Source of the DNA: Heterobasidion occidentale
Taxonomy: Eukaryota; Basidiomycota; Agaricomycetes; Russulales; Bondarzewiaceae
DNA length: 23,918 nucleotides
Direction: 5' to 3'
Assembly: GCA_039111635.1 (NCBI GenBank)
Contig: JBCAQO010000119.1
Location: forward strand, 1-23,918
The notes under the pieces: model-generated
Told to the model about the DNA's origin: nothing
Databases searched by the model: none
Seen by the model: only the letters and a program-made list of their open reading frames with translations
Translations under genes and position numbers: made by a program
Shown: piece after piece, positions 10,500 through 19,268 of the stretch
Numbering within the stretch: the first letter of the stretch is position 1
Layout of the letters: every line of letters starts with the position of its first letter

Positions 10500-11820
10500 T
10501 TACGAAGAAGAATCTGATGGCATTGTATAACGTACAAAGTTGCGATGCACGGAAGGGTGGGCCTCGATGTGAAGGGTCATGACTTCTGCGTGATGGCGGA
10601 GGTAAAGTTGGAAGGCGTCACTGGCCCACCGTCCTTTTACGCGAACGGTATCAAAAGGAATACCTCGAAGGAGATATTCGAGAGTTCCGCCTATGCGAAA
10701 ACCATGACCCTGGAGGGGAGGCCGGCCGGCGCGTGCAGCGGCGGCCCCTATGCACCTGAGAAATGCAACGTGAGTGAGGGCCCGGCGTTTGTTCTTGACA
10801 GTGTGCGTGAAAAGATGTTCATCATCTGCTGGAGAGTTGAGGGAAAGGTGGTGACGGAGCGCCGCATCTGGGTCCGTCAGATTCGGTTCGGGGACCAGTA
10901 GATCTCTTGGCCGTTGTCAGAGGTCTTCGTTTGTGGTACAAAGATGGCGGTGCAAGGCAGGGCCGTCGCGAACGACAGATCGAACATTGGCCCGGCAGAC
11001 ATGGGTTGGGGTCGAAGGCAGAGAGCTTGTCGACTGTGAGTTCCCCAACTCGAGCAACACCGTAGAAAAGAGAAGTAGCGCATGCCCAGGCCGCAGCGTG
11101 AAGTGAGTTGTCGAGCGTCAGGTGTTGGCGTACATCGAGGAGGTACTCGACTGTATATGGCGCGCGCTTCGCTTTTGTCGATGAGGGAGGTGCGAGGTCA
11201 GCGGCGCCACGCAGAGTGATTGAAATAAGGGCTGTGTCGTGGGTCCATGGAAGGCCATGGATCAAATGCCAGGCACGGATGCCTGCGTAGTAGTTGTTAA
11301 TTGTGCTGGCCGAGTAGGAGCCCGCGAGGGCAGATATGAAAGATTGAATTAGGGGGGTGGATACGGGAGCGCGATGGAGCTCAGGAACACACTTGACGTC
11401 GCACACGACATGGTATATCAGGAGCCCAGACCCGTACATCTCAAGAGTTGAGGACTTCCACCCGTGCAGCATGACATGTTCGGTACGGGCATGGTCAAAC
11501 GCGCGAGGATCAGAAGTACGAGCAAATGGAGGGAGCCATCTAATTAAGCGGTCCTGGGCGTGACAATGAGGGCGAAGTATGGAGGGGGTGAGCTGTAGCC
11601 CTGCAGGATATGGACGCGGTGGGTGGGTATTAGGAGGCGGTAGCGGAAGTGGAGCATCGAAACGCTGCCATGGAAGGGGGGGAATGGGTGTTGCTGCGTT
11701 TGAGGGGCCCGAGGAGGGACCGATGGGTGTGAGTGCCTCACGCGTTGAGGTAGCCGCCGCAGGCGTGTAGACAGAGTGAGCGAGGGTCGCTTGCGAAGGT
11801 CTAACGCGAGAGGGAACCAA
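10500..11820 (-). CDS. Tyrosine recombinase of the YR retrotransposon, with frame breaks
   Basis: The enzyme joins the circular cDNA of the element to the genome through a covalent 3'-phosphotyrosine. After a Pro/Ser-rich linker, the core-binding domain is visible as WKSSTLEMYGSGLLIYHVVC and SASTINNYYAGIRAWHLIHG. The catalytic domain begins with the first catalytic Arg in FYGVARVGELTVDKLSAFDP. The frame then changes at about 11010 (C run 4 instead of 3), again near 10950, and again near 10880. The last frame, open to TAA at 10500-10502, carries the second box HGFRIGGTLEYLLRG (His and Arg present) and the nucleophile Tyr in SDAFQLYLRHHAEVM. All catalytic residues (R, HxxR, Y) are therefore present but spread over three frames. 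This C-terminal stretch has no long methionine-started ORF and is easily missed. A plus-strand frame at 10545-10901 is its shadow. Confidence 0.8.
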
Positions 11821-13647
11821 GTAGGGGGCGGGGCGGTTTGACGGGTGCAAGGAAGGAATGTAGGTTGTCGGGGAGGGGGACGGGAGGGAGGAGTTGGTCC
11901 CAGGAGGCGTAGATGCCTCTGGAAGGTGCATCCGCCGGATTGCGCGCACTAGGGACGTAGCAGGTGTGGGCGACCGCCCCTCGTTCCTTGAGGAGGGTGT
12001 GTATTCGTCGGAAGACGATGTTGACATGCCTGTTGCGGCTGCGGCCATTCCACCAGCCCTCGACAACACCCTTGTTGTCGCCGTAGACGAGGAAATGATG
12101 GTCGTCGGGGGAGGAGGGGTGGAGGACAAGAAAGGTGCGAACGAGGAGTTCGAAACCCACCGCCTCGGCCCAGCCAATATCGCGTCCGTCCGCGCACCAT
12201 CCTGGGAGGAGCGTCCATGCCCGCCAGTGGGATCCAATGACGATTCCGATGCCGACGCCTGAGCTGGCGTCTGAAAAAGCGTCGAGATCCGCAATTGTAT
12301 GAGGACCTGGGATGGGTCGGGGTTGGACATGGCAAGAGAGCTTGTCGAGCCACCAGGAGATCTCTTCCGGGGTGTGTCGAGGGGGGGTCCGAGGCTTGAA
12401 GGGCTCGTCGTGGAAAAGCGAGAGCATAGCCTCGAGGCCAGTGAGGTACGCGCGTCCTTCGGGTATTACCGAAGAAGCGTGAAGGAGTTTACCGTACAGC
12501 TTCTGGACTTCTAATAGAGCGTGGACACGAGAGGTCTTCCATTCGGTGAGTGCCCGGTGATATTTCTCGCGTTTGGTATCTAAGATAGTCACAGTGCGCA
12601 ATTCGAGGTTCCAGAGGTAACCAGTGAAAGGAAACTCATGACTGAAGTGTATGTCTTTCTCAGCTTGCCAGGGTATGCCCAGCTGAGCGGTGATGAAGTC
12701 AACGTCGGTAAGGTTGGAAGTGTAGCGGGCATCTTCCGGAGAGCGCGGAGATCGGGTAGAGAGATCCCGGACCGAAGAACACATGTCGTCCTCAAATTCT
12801 GCATGAGAGCCGTCAGGGAGGAGCGGACCATTATACCATATGCGGCCGCCTGAACGCTGGCATCCACCGTTTGCAACAACATGACGGCGCCAGGCGGTTC
12901 GCTGACGATTGTACGCCGTGAGGTGTTCCCGAAGCATGCGGAAGAAGACATGGTCATCGGCCCACTTGGAGATGGGGCCGAGACCGACAGAACGCAGAAT
13001 GTCGACCCCAGCATCTTCGAGGTTGCCATATATGCCCGGGGTAGAGCCCGTGCCAAAGGCGGCATTGGTGTCAATCGCAAAGGAGTCGTTGCCAGATAGA
13101 CGTACGACGGTGCCGGGCCACTGGGATGGGTGCAGCGGAATGGTGCGGAATGCTTCTGCGACATCACGGACAGCTGCCTGCGTGCCTGGAGGGAGATGCC
13201 ATGTTAGGAAAGAAAAGATGGCAAAGGTGCCCACGTGCAAGGATAATTATCAGAAGAGATGTATGAATTGATGGATGCATGAGTGAGGCTCGTAGCGTAT
13301 GGGAAGGAAAAGTTCTGAACAAGGCGGAAGGAAGAAGGTTTGTGAGGTTTCGGTACAAGGGAAAGGGGTGAAGTCTGAAAAGGACCAATAAGGGATTCTA
13401 GCGTAGCGCGTGTGAAAGGGCCGAGATATCGGTGCTTCGAAAATTCAGAGTCAATAATAGAGCAAAATTCGGAAGAGAGTGAAACAATGGAGGGACTATT
13501 TGGAGGAGCATTAGTGTATAGAATGGGAGGAATGCCTAGATGGAAACCGTGAAGGAGGCTCTGATAAAGATTAGGGTATTTGGATAGTAAGGAAGCAGAA
13601 CGGAGAAGACGCAACCATGCCTGAGGATGATACAGAGTGAGAGGCCT
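11801..13647 (-). CDS. Reverse transcriptase-RNase H of the YR retrotransposon, frameshifted
   Basis: The protein copies element RNA to DNA in the particle. The first part (frame of 14157-13204) has LSKYPNLYQSLLHGFHLGIP, GPFQTSPLSLVPKPHKPSS and FRLVQNFSFP, RT fingers typical of DIRS/Ngaro elements. The frame breaks inside RT at 13230-13232, where a G run is three instead of four. One extra base reads PCTWGTFAIF and continues into RDVAEAFRTIPLHPSQWPG. The RT active site is KWADDHVF, an ADD variant of YxDD. RNase H follows with LDAFSDAS (Asp), WAEAVGFELL (Glu), VYGDNKGVVEGW (Asp) and ARNPADAPSRG (last Asp). The stop is at 11801-11803. The N-terminal junction to Gag is by +1 shift at CTC-TAG-G (13651-13645). 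No protease domain was recognised. Confidence 0.8.
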
Positions 13648-15306
13648 AGAGGACCTGAGCCAGACGGCACGAGTGAGCGCCGTGGTCTCGACTGCCGCAC
13701 CCCGAACATTCATGTTTGTGGGCATGGGTAGTGGCACGGCAGCCGTCTGGGTGCTGCCAATCAATGCATATCTCGGTTCCGTTGGGGTACGTGATGCGGC
13801 CCTTCGCGTTGCGTAGGGAGCGAACGGGGGTCCCGTTCCAGAGAGTGGGGGAACGACACCGAGCGAGGTCGTGGTTGTGACGTCCAAGACAAAAGGCGCA
13901 GACAATTGGGGTGGGGGGTTCGGTGCCCCGTTGAAAAGAACGATAGGGAGGTGGGTTGGAGAGGCGGTGGCGTTGATGAGGAGGCTCGCGTGAGAAAGAA
14001 GGGGGTTCACGAGCGGAGGGGACTGGAGGGGGGAGGGGGGAGGGAGAGCGACGCCGCTTAGAGGAGAAAGCGGGGGAGTTGTAGCGAGGGCGGCGATCGG
14101 TAGGATAGCGGAAGTCGGGGAGGCGAGATTCTTGGCTGGAGAAAAGGGGGGGGCCAACCGGTGTCACGCGGTGCGCGGGAAATGGCGGAGGAGGGAACAT
14201 ATTCCGTGGCGGCCCGTGGTGGGCGATGCGAATGCAATGGCGGGTGCGGTGCACCAAAAGGTATGGCGGGGAGGGTTGTGATGGTGAGTGCAATGCACGA
14301 GATGGCGGGCGCGGTGCGCGATATGGCGGGCGCGGTGCGCGGGAGGAGTGGCAATGAGAGACAGAGAAGAGAAGTGGTACGGGAATGGGAGAGAAAAAGG
14401 GAAGGGAGGGAGGGAAGGAATAAGCGAATAGCCACGAGGGGAACAGGAACAGGACGCGTACCGCAGGATGGTCGCGTATTGGTGCGCGTGGAGATACTCC
14501 TCGCTGATGCGAGTGACCACGGCATCATTGATGACCGAGATGTTGAAATTTTCGGCAGTCTTCAGCTGGGTGTGCCACAGGCGCCGGACATACGATTGGA
14601 CGCGCAGCATGACTGTTTTGCCGTAGTCAAGGATATGAGCCGTAGGGTGCCGCTCCAGAGCAAAGAGGAAGTCGACCGTTTGCTCCGTCAAGGCTACAGG
14701 CCATTTTGCGCGCTGGATTTCGTCAATATAGATGCTCCTGGCAGAGGTGAACTGTTCCCAGGTGAGATCTGCATCCGGGATGACTTTCCGCGAAGGGCGA
14801 GATGTCGAGGCGGAGCGCAGGGTTAGACCATCGTCGGAGCGCGAGCGAGTGTGAAAGTGTCGTCCGCAAGTGATCTGTACGACTCGCGACCTTCATGGCA
14901 CCCTTCGGGTGTAAAATAATAGAGTAACGTAGTCGAGGAGCTCTAGTTTGTGGAAAGCATATGGGGAGCAATGCACGGGGAGAATCGAGGGCATACCGGC
15001 CTTGTTCAAAGGTAAGAGTTTCGGTTTTTTCTTGTCTAACTCTTTTTCAACATCTGCACGGTCCGCTTCCGCTTGTTCGAGGCGGACGCGTTCTTCGTCG
15101 GCAGCAGCTTGCGTGTCAGCCGTGACTTGAGCGGTCCATGCTTGGCGATCGCGCGTGTTGCCCGCGGTCCATATCGCAACCAGACGCTGAGCGGTGGCGG
15201 CGAGATCTTCGTCTGGGAAGCGGGAGAGGTTACGGGTTTCCTCAAAATCCGGTGAGGCATAATCGGGGCAGACTAGCAAATTCGGATCGAAAGGTAGACG
15301 AGGCAT
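13646..15306 (-). CDS. Gag-like protein of the YR retrotransposon with zinc knuckles, frame-broken
   Basis: The protein packages element RNA. It starts at MPRLPFDPNLLVCPDY (15306), with a coiled-coil region full of Ala/Glu (about 15160-15030) and DKKKPKLLPLNKAG. The frame leaves near 14920, runs as YFTPEGCHEGRESYRSLADD, and returns near 14836 (C run one base short) to DDGLTLRSAS and ADLTWEQFTSARSIYI. It then continues to the helical segment VRRLWHTQLKTAENFNISVI, ending around 14460. A Pro/Ser/Arg-rich stretch leads into the nucleic-acid-binding end in another frame (14293-13646). That end holds CAFCLGRHNHDLARC, and then CIDWQHPDGC with HKHECSGCGSRDHGAHSC, Cys/His zinc knuckles usual in Gag of basidiomycete YR elements. 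The link between the two parts may be an indel or an intron: a GTACGCGT donor-like site lies at about 14460. Confidence 0.65.
14237..14343 (+). repeat. Short GC-rich internal repeat in Gag
   Basis: Units of the form ATGGCGGGCGCGGTGCGC occur in tandem at 14302-14322 and 14323-14343, with a slightly changed copy (ATGGCGGGTGCGGTGCAC) at 14237-14254. They fall in the low-complexity Pro/Ala/Arg-rich linker of Gag and probably arose by replication slippage. Confidence 0.7.
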
Positions 15307-15340
15307 GCAGAGAGATGTAAAAGGGCAGAAAAATAGAAGG

Positions 15341-15962
15341 TGTTATGAACTGCTCGTTCAATAACCCAAGAGTAACAGGTTCTTCCCTAGGTCGCACAAT
15401 GGACTGAGTGGTGGACGAAGTCTCGACTGTATCAGGCGTTGATACAGGAGGGGATAATGATTGGCTCTAAGAATCCTGTATGTGTAGATACAGGGGGAAC
15501 AAAGAGCTTCGTATTCGAAGATACGAAAGAACGAAAGAGAATAGACTGAAGATCCTCAGCCTATTCTAGGGGCCTTATATACTGTATAGGGTATAGGGTA
15601 AGAGTCCGTGTGCTTCTCCAGGTTTCCATCCTAGGAGAGCTGTGGCCGCCGTCTTTCTCATTGGCGCCTACTCTTGTACTTCTCCAGTCGCACTGATCCA
15701 TCATGGTGCGACGAGGTGCTTACCCATAAGCCCTAAGCCCATGGCATGTGAATACGTCTCTTCATTACTGTGTGAACTCTGTGAGCCTCATGTCCCTCTC
15801 ATATAGCCTTTACCGATGTCTTGAAGAACCATCGGTCTTGTCGGCTCCTAAGGACATGCCGAATACCTTGGTGTATGCTCCGTAGTAGAGCCGCCTAGCA
15901 TGTGATGCTTGAACCATCGGATAGACCGGCCCCGAAGGGCCCCGATCGGTCAAGTCATAACA
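15341..15962 (-). repeat. 622-bp long terminal repeat (3' LTR of a minus-strand LTR retrotransposon)
   Basis: The ends are perfect 8-bp inverted repeats, TGTTATGA at 15341-15348 and TCATAACA at 15955-15962, with the canonical TG...CA. A TATA box read on the minus strand and a polypurine tract just outside the right end both show that the element reads right to left, making this the 3' LTR. The flanking pentamers GAAGG (15336-15340) and TTACC (15963-15967) do not match. That is expected if the right flank is internal element sequence and the other LTR lies elsewhere. No second copy is present in the window. Confidence 0.8.
15573..15583 (-). promoter_or_regulatory. TATA box inside the LTR
   Basis: The minus strand reads AGTATATAAGG, a strong TATA box about 380 bp into the LTR. 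It probably marks the U3/R boundary region that drives element transcription leftwards; in this 3' copy it would fire into the YR element's Gag. Confidence 0.6.
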
Positions 15963-16226
15963 TTACCCCCTTTCTAGGTCCCAACTCCTGAGGGGACTAC
16001 TCGCTTGAGCAGAAACGAGCTTCATCGTCATTCCACATACAATTGCTTGCTGGTCGTCAAAATAGATTGGGATGCGTCTTCCCAATATCGCTTCGTTTTC
16101 TGGGGCGAGGACCGACCTACGTCGTTTACAACGCCTAGGAGTTTTCCTTCTCCGTTGAGCTGTTTGATTTGAAGTTCGGGGCATAGCCACAATACCCTGT
16201 CCCTTCTCCCGGTGTTCTTCCTTCAC
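15963..16226 (-). CDS. C-terminal fragment of an LTR-retrotransposon protein next to the 3' LTR
   Basis: An open frame on the minus strand ends with WDLERG and a TAA that touches the LTR. It is very basic in the middle (RRRKTPRRCKRRRS) and shows no catalytic motif. The overlapping polypurine tract GAAAGGGGG (15966-15974) lies between it and the LTR. Position and basic character suggest the tail of a Pol or Gag-Pol protein, but no domain can be assigned. The frame appears open a little further right (reading THTKRAVKEE), then is lost. Confidence 0.35.
   Translation of the reverse strand: MKEEHREKGQGIVAMPRTSNQTAQRRRKTPRRCKRRRSVLAPENEAILGRRIPIYFDDQQAIVCGMTMKLVSAQASSPLRSWDLERG
15966..15974 (-). 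other. Polypurine tract (plus-strand primer site)
   Basis: On the minus strand GAAAGGGGG lies three bases upstream of the LTR start TGTTATGA. Its position is that of the PPT of an LTR retrotransposon, and it fixes the orientation of the LTR. Confidence 0.7.
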
Positions 16227-17187
16227 CGCACGTTTTGTGTGAGTACACTCCTAGAGTCAATAGGCAGCTACTCGACCAGGGCTCCCTGGTAGGTTTGTTG
16301 AGCCAGTGTCATCTGGCGACGATGCAGAAAGGTGTTGTGCGAATGATTTATAGGATGAAATAGAAACTCGTTGTCGCGCTCACACATTGTTAGGCATCAA
16401 ATAGTGATGATAGAATGGAGGACAGATTATCTGACTAGAAGGAAGAGAAGGGAAATGACTTAGAATGGAAGGGACAATTAATTCCGATTTTCTACATATT
16501 TTTCGAGTATTTTTACCACTTAAACTTGATTCCCTATCCCTTTTCATACTTATATTTCGCTTTTGGGACAGATTCCAGAGCCTAGGGTCTATTTTAGAAA
16601 GGGCTAGACCATGGCACAACAATAAGGAATGGAAAGAAAGCAGTGGAATCTGGTAGAATAGAAAGGAACCTTAGTGGAAGGATGGAGAATGTTAAGGAAA
16701 GGGACAAGGTCTAGGCCATTCCAAGCTGCAAGGAGGAAAAGGTTCTGATCAGTTCTAGAGGAAGCTGAAGGAACATTCTACCACATTCTGAACCTTTCTC
16801 TTGCTTTCCTTTCTGTTCCTCTGCTTTCCTCCCTATTCTTTTTATTTCTACAGCATTCTTTGTGACTCACAATGACTCTACTCAGCCTGTATATACTAGG
16901 AAGGAGATTCCCACTTGAAATAGTATATAAGGAGGCTGATTGTCCTGCTTTAGGCAGAGACCTTCTCTCCCCCTTACTTTTACTCAGTCAGTCAGTGCCA
17001 GTCAATAAGTTCTTTGAGTGATATCAGTTGGAGATAAGCTTCAAGACTTGAAGGGATACTAGACGAACTAGTAGCTCGCCTTCAATCTGTGGAGCACCTC
17101 AGCAACTTGAATCACAAAGTTCTTAAGCCTCTCCTCATTATTCTCATATTTACGGAGTATTGTCCTCGTTAGTGGTCCGGCACTACT
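16227..17187. other. Non-coding A+T-richer region with a plus-strand TATA box; possible second LTR
   Basis: No coding frame is recognisable. Base composition changes here: A+T-richer, with long GGAAAGGAA and TTTCCTTTCC runs. A segment starting TGTTAGGC (16388) and ending GCCTATAACA (17236) has short inverted ends (TGTTA/TAACA), and its TATA box is in plus orientation. It could be an 849-bp LTR of an oppositely oriented element. However, no matching flanking duplication (CACAT versus GTGAC) or primer-binding site was found. Confidence 0.3.
16922..16932 (+). promoter_or_regulatory. TATA box on the plus strand
   Basis: AGTATATAAGG occurs here on the plus strand, the same 11 bases as the TATA box of the LTR at 15573-15583. 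It is followed by a pyrimidine-rich CTTCTCTCCCCCTTAC and a CAGTCAGTCAGTGC stretch, as in many LTR promoters. It suggests an RNA polymerase II promoter pointing right. Confidence 0.45.
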
Positions 17188-17501
17188 TCAGAAATTCATT
17201 AAATATCTCAGGATATTCTCATCGTCGCCTATAACAGTGACCAACATCTGTGTATCGTGCCAACACCAGAAGGTATCATCTAGAACAGCAATCAAACGAA
17301 CACTAGGTACATCCGGAAAAACAGGAAACCCCGATCGTATCTAGGAGTGAAACCATTCCTCACCGCGACATCGTCTGTGGATGGGTGTGTGTCGTTCTTC
17401 TTCCAAAGTGCCGAAGGCCATGTCTCAGTGTTTCCAGGATAGATCTTCATCTCCTTGATCTCCGGTATCGAGGGGGACTCCAGGTGTGTGGGTTGATCGC
17501 T
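17188..17501 (-). pseudogene. Unrecognised protein fragment with one frame change
   Basis: On the minus strand a coding-like stretch reads PSIPEIKEMKIYPGNTET and WPSALWKKNDTHPSTDD. It then changes frame at the G run near 17330 and continues GFPVFPDVPSVRLIAVLDD, TFWCWHDTQMLV and ENILRYLMNF, followed by TGA at 17188-17190. Amino-acid composition (W, Y, D, hydrophobic alternation) looks genuinely coding, unlike the surroundings. I do not recognise the family. It could be a remnant of a host gene or of a transposon Gag. The apparent break is again one missing base in a homopolymer. Confidence 0.35.
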
Positions 17502-17709
17502 TTACAAAGGCTTAGGCCCACCAACCTATCAAGAGCGAACATTTCTCTTGACTTGTCTTGAGTCCGGCAAGACCCCTTTGAAGATCCCTAACTCTGTCAG
17601 CCCCATACGGTGGCCCGTCCTGGTTAGAGATTGAGTGTTCGTCCAGAGTTTGTTTTTCACTAAGGGTATTGGACACGAGGTAAGGACTTTGAGGAATAGA
17701 CTTTGAACC

Positions 17710-17734
17710 CCATGGTTTCTTGAATAAACCATGG
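17710..17734. repeat. Perfect 9-bp hairpin at the edge of the motif array
   Basis: CCATGGTTT (17710-17718), a loop of seven bases, then AAACCATGG (17726-17734). It sits about 50 bp left of the first copy of the short-motif array and may mark the edge of the structured block. Confidence 0.7.
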
Positions 17735-19001
17735 TATCCACCTTGACGGTAATTATGCGGGGTCAGCGTAAGGTATGTCCTGGTAGTTTAACGTCGTGCC
17801 GGACGCCCGTAGTTTTGCGTCTTTGCGGACGTCGGCTAGTTTATCCTTAAGTCTTCGCGGACTGCCCTACTAGTTTAAACCAAGGTCGTTGCGGACCTAT
17901 CCATCTTCCAACGTAGGAGTACCTGTAAACAAGATGGTAGACCATTTCTGTGCGCCGGAACATTCATCAGTGATGCACATAGGGCCCTAGACCAAGTACA
18001 GCCATCTTGACAGGGTTCCCATTGAGGAAGGATGGTGACGGTTTATACTATATCAAACCGGATAACTTCTAGAGTTGCGAGAATAGACTGTAAGCCTATT
18101 TTGACACAACTCACATGGCCCTGTAGACAGAAGGGCAGCTCAGTTTATCGTCATGAAGGACGGCAACTAGTTTATAGTCATTGCGGACGTCCGCTATCGC
18201 CTGGCTTGAACCTCCCGAGCCTCGATAGATTTAATCCTCCGGGGTGAGGGTAGTTTAAGGTCATTTCGGACTAGTTAGGGGACAATGAACTTGTCCCATA
18301 ACTACGTCTCCTATCGCTTGAAGGAGTAAGTAGTTTATCGTCATTGCGGACTAGATCAACATCGTGATGTCAACAACGATGTCGATCGACATCTCCTATG
18401 CTGAAAGGAGTGGTAGTTTAACGTCTTCGCGGACGCAGCAATGCCCACAACATATCTCATGTTTGGACACTGCTCATGACCCCTGTAAGAAAAGGGTAAT
18501 CCCAGTTTACCGCCATGGAGGGCGTTCGTAGTTTACCGTCATTGCGGACGTCCGCTCTGAGGCACGGTCCCAGTTGCCTCTTGACTGGCCCTTGAAGCGG
18601 AATCCTTACTTCGGACTTCAAGGGTAGAATGGGAGCGCCATGGAGTAGTTGTGGCCTTGTCGTCGGAAGACTGACAACCCGCTCCATGTCCCCAAACCCC
18701 TCGCACGGAATTGAACCGTGTCGACCCCATATTCTTTTACTGTAGGGCGTATGGAATATGGAAGCGCCTCGACCTAGTCGGCAGGGTTCCGCAACGGTGG
18801 AGGCCCTCCCTTCCACCGTCTGCCAGAATACAACCACGCTCCGAGGGTCTTGGTAGCTTTAGCGTCATTCCGGACGGTAACTAGTTTATCGTCATTGCGG
18901 ACCAAGCCTTTCGTAGTTTTACATCGTTGCGGATGTCTTTTTCTCCGTTTTTGGGTACTAATGGAGTGCGGCCATCAGTTCCTGCATCGCTGATAGGGTC
19001 C

Positions 19002-19079
19002 CCTAATGCGGAAACGACCCTGTAAAACCGGAGATCCAAAGTGGGACGTCCAAGACACCTGTCAGACCTTGACAGCGAG
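19002..19079 (+). repeat. Diverged direct repeat of about 80 bp, copy 1
   Basis: The sequence starting CCTAATGCGGAAACGACCCT and ending TTGACAGCGAG is repeated with many substitutions at 19187-19268. Both copies contain CCCTGTAAAAC...GGGA, also seen in shorter form (CCCTGTA then AAGGG) just before the motif doublets at 18141 and 18503. Confidence 0.7.
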
Positions 19080-19186
19080 GTTGGTCCACCGTTCCCCAAT
19101 GGCGAACATGCAACACGATTTCCCACCAATATTCATGCATCATTCATGTACCAGTACCAAGGTTATGTTGTGAATCCTAAGGGCCT

Positions 19187-19268
19187 CCTAATGCGGAAAG
19201 GGCCCTGTAAAACTGGGGATCCAAGCGGGACGCCCGATTCGCTTGTCAGAATACCTCTTGACAACGAG
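19187..19268 (+). repeat. Diverged direct repeat of about 80 bp, copy 2
   Basis: The partner of 19002-19079, starting CCTAATGCGGAAAGGGCCCT and ending TTGACAACGAGAG. Shared blocks are CCTAATGCGGAAA, CCCTGTAAAAC, GATCCAA, GGGACG, CTTGTCAG/CCTGTCAG and TTGACA.CGAG. Divergence is greater than between the 217-bp repeats, so this duplication is older. Confidence 0.7.

Larger units (their letters stand above)
8840..15340 (-). mobile_element. Tyrosine-recombinase (DIRS/Ngaro-class) retrotransposon, 5' terminal repeat missing
   Basis: Read on the minus strand the order is Gag (15306-13646), RT and RNase H (13647-11801), tyrosine recombinase (11820-10500), then the repeat-bearing 3' terminus (10424-8840). 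YR retrotransposons integrate through a closed-circle DNA with a recombinase instead of a DDE integrase, and they have no LTRs. Ngaro-type members end in split direct repeats, A1-ORFs-B1-A2-B2. Here B1 would be 10208-10424, A2 9057-10207, and B2 8840-9056. A1, expected upstream of Gag, is not seen: only 34 bp separate the Gag start from an unrelated LTR at 15341. No methyltransferase-like domain of the DIRS1 type was noticed, which favours Ngaro-like. All three genes have frame breaks, yet the two repeats differ at one base in 217, indicating recent activity. The outer left boundary (8840) rests on the repeat end alone. Confidence 0.75.

Noticed and set aside
10545..10901. 118-codon plus-strand ORF
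   Set aside because: It is the reverse-strand shadow of the tyrosine recombinase catalytic domain (HGFRIGG and LYLRHH lie on the other strand).
11801..13647. Assignment of the YR element to the DIRS1 group proper
   Set aside because: No methyltransferase-like domain was seen after RNase H, and the repeats are split direct repeats rather than inverted terminal repeats, so Ngaro-like is preferred.
14161..14826. 221-codon plus-strand ORF rich in Arg/Gly/Glu
   Set aside because: It is antisense to the Gag gene and reflects its GC-rich, Pro/Arg-rich composition; no motif of its own.
17163..17176. TCCTCGTTAGTGGT resembling the 5' end of a fungal tRNA-Asp
   Set aside because: Only about 11 bases match. 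No D-arm continuation, anticodon arm or T-arm follows, so it is not a tRNA gene.
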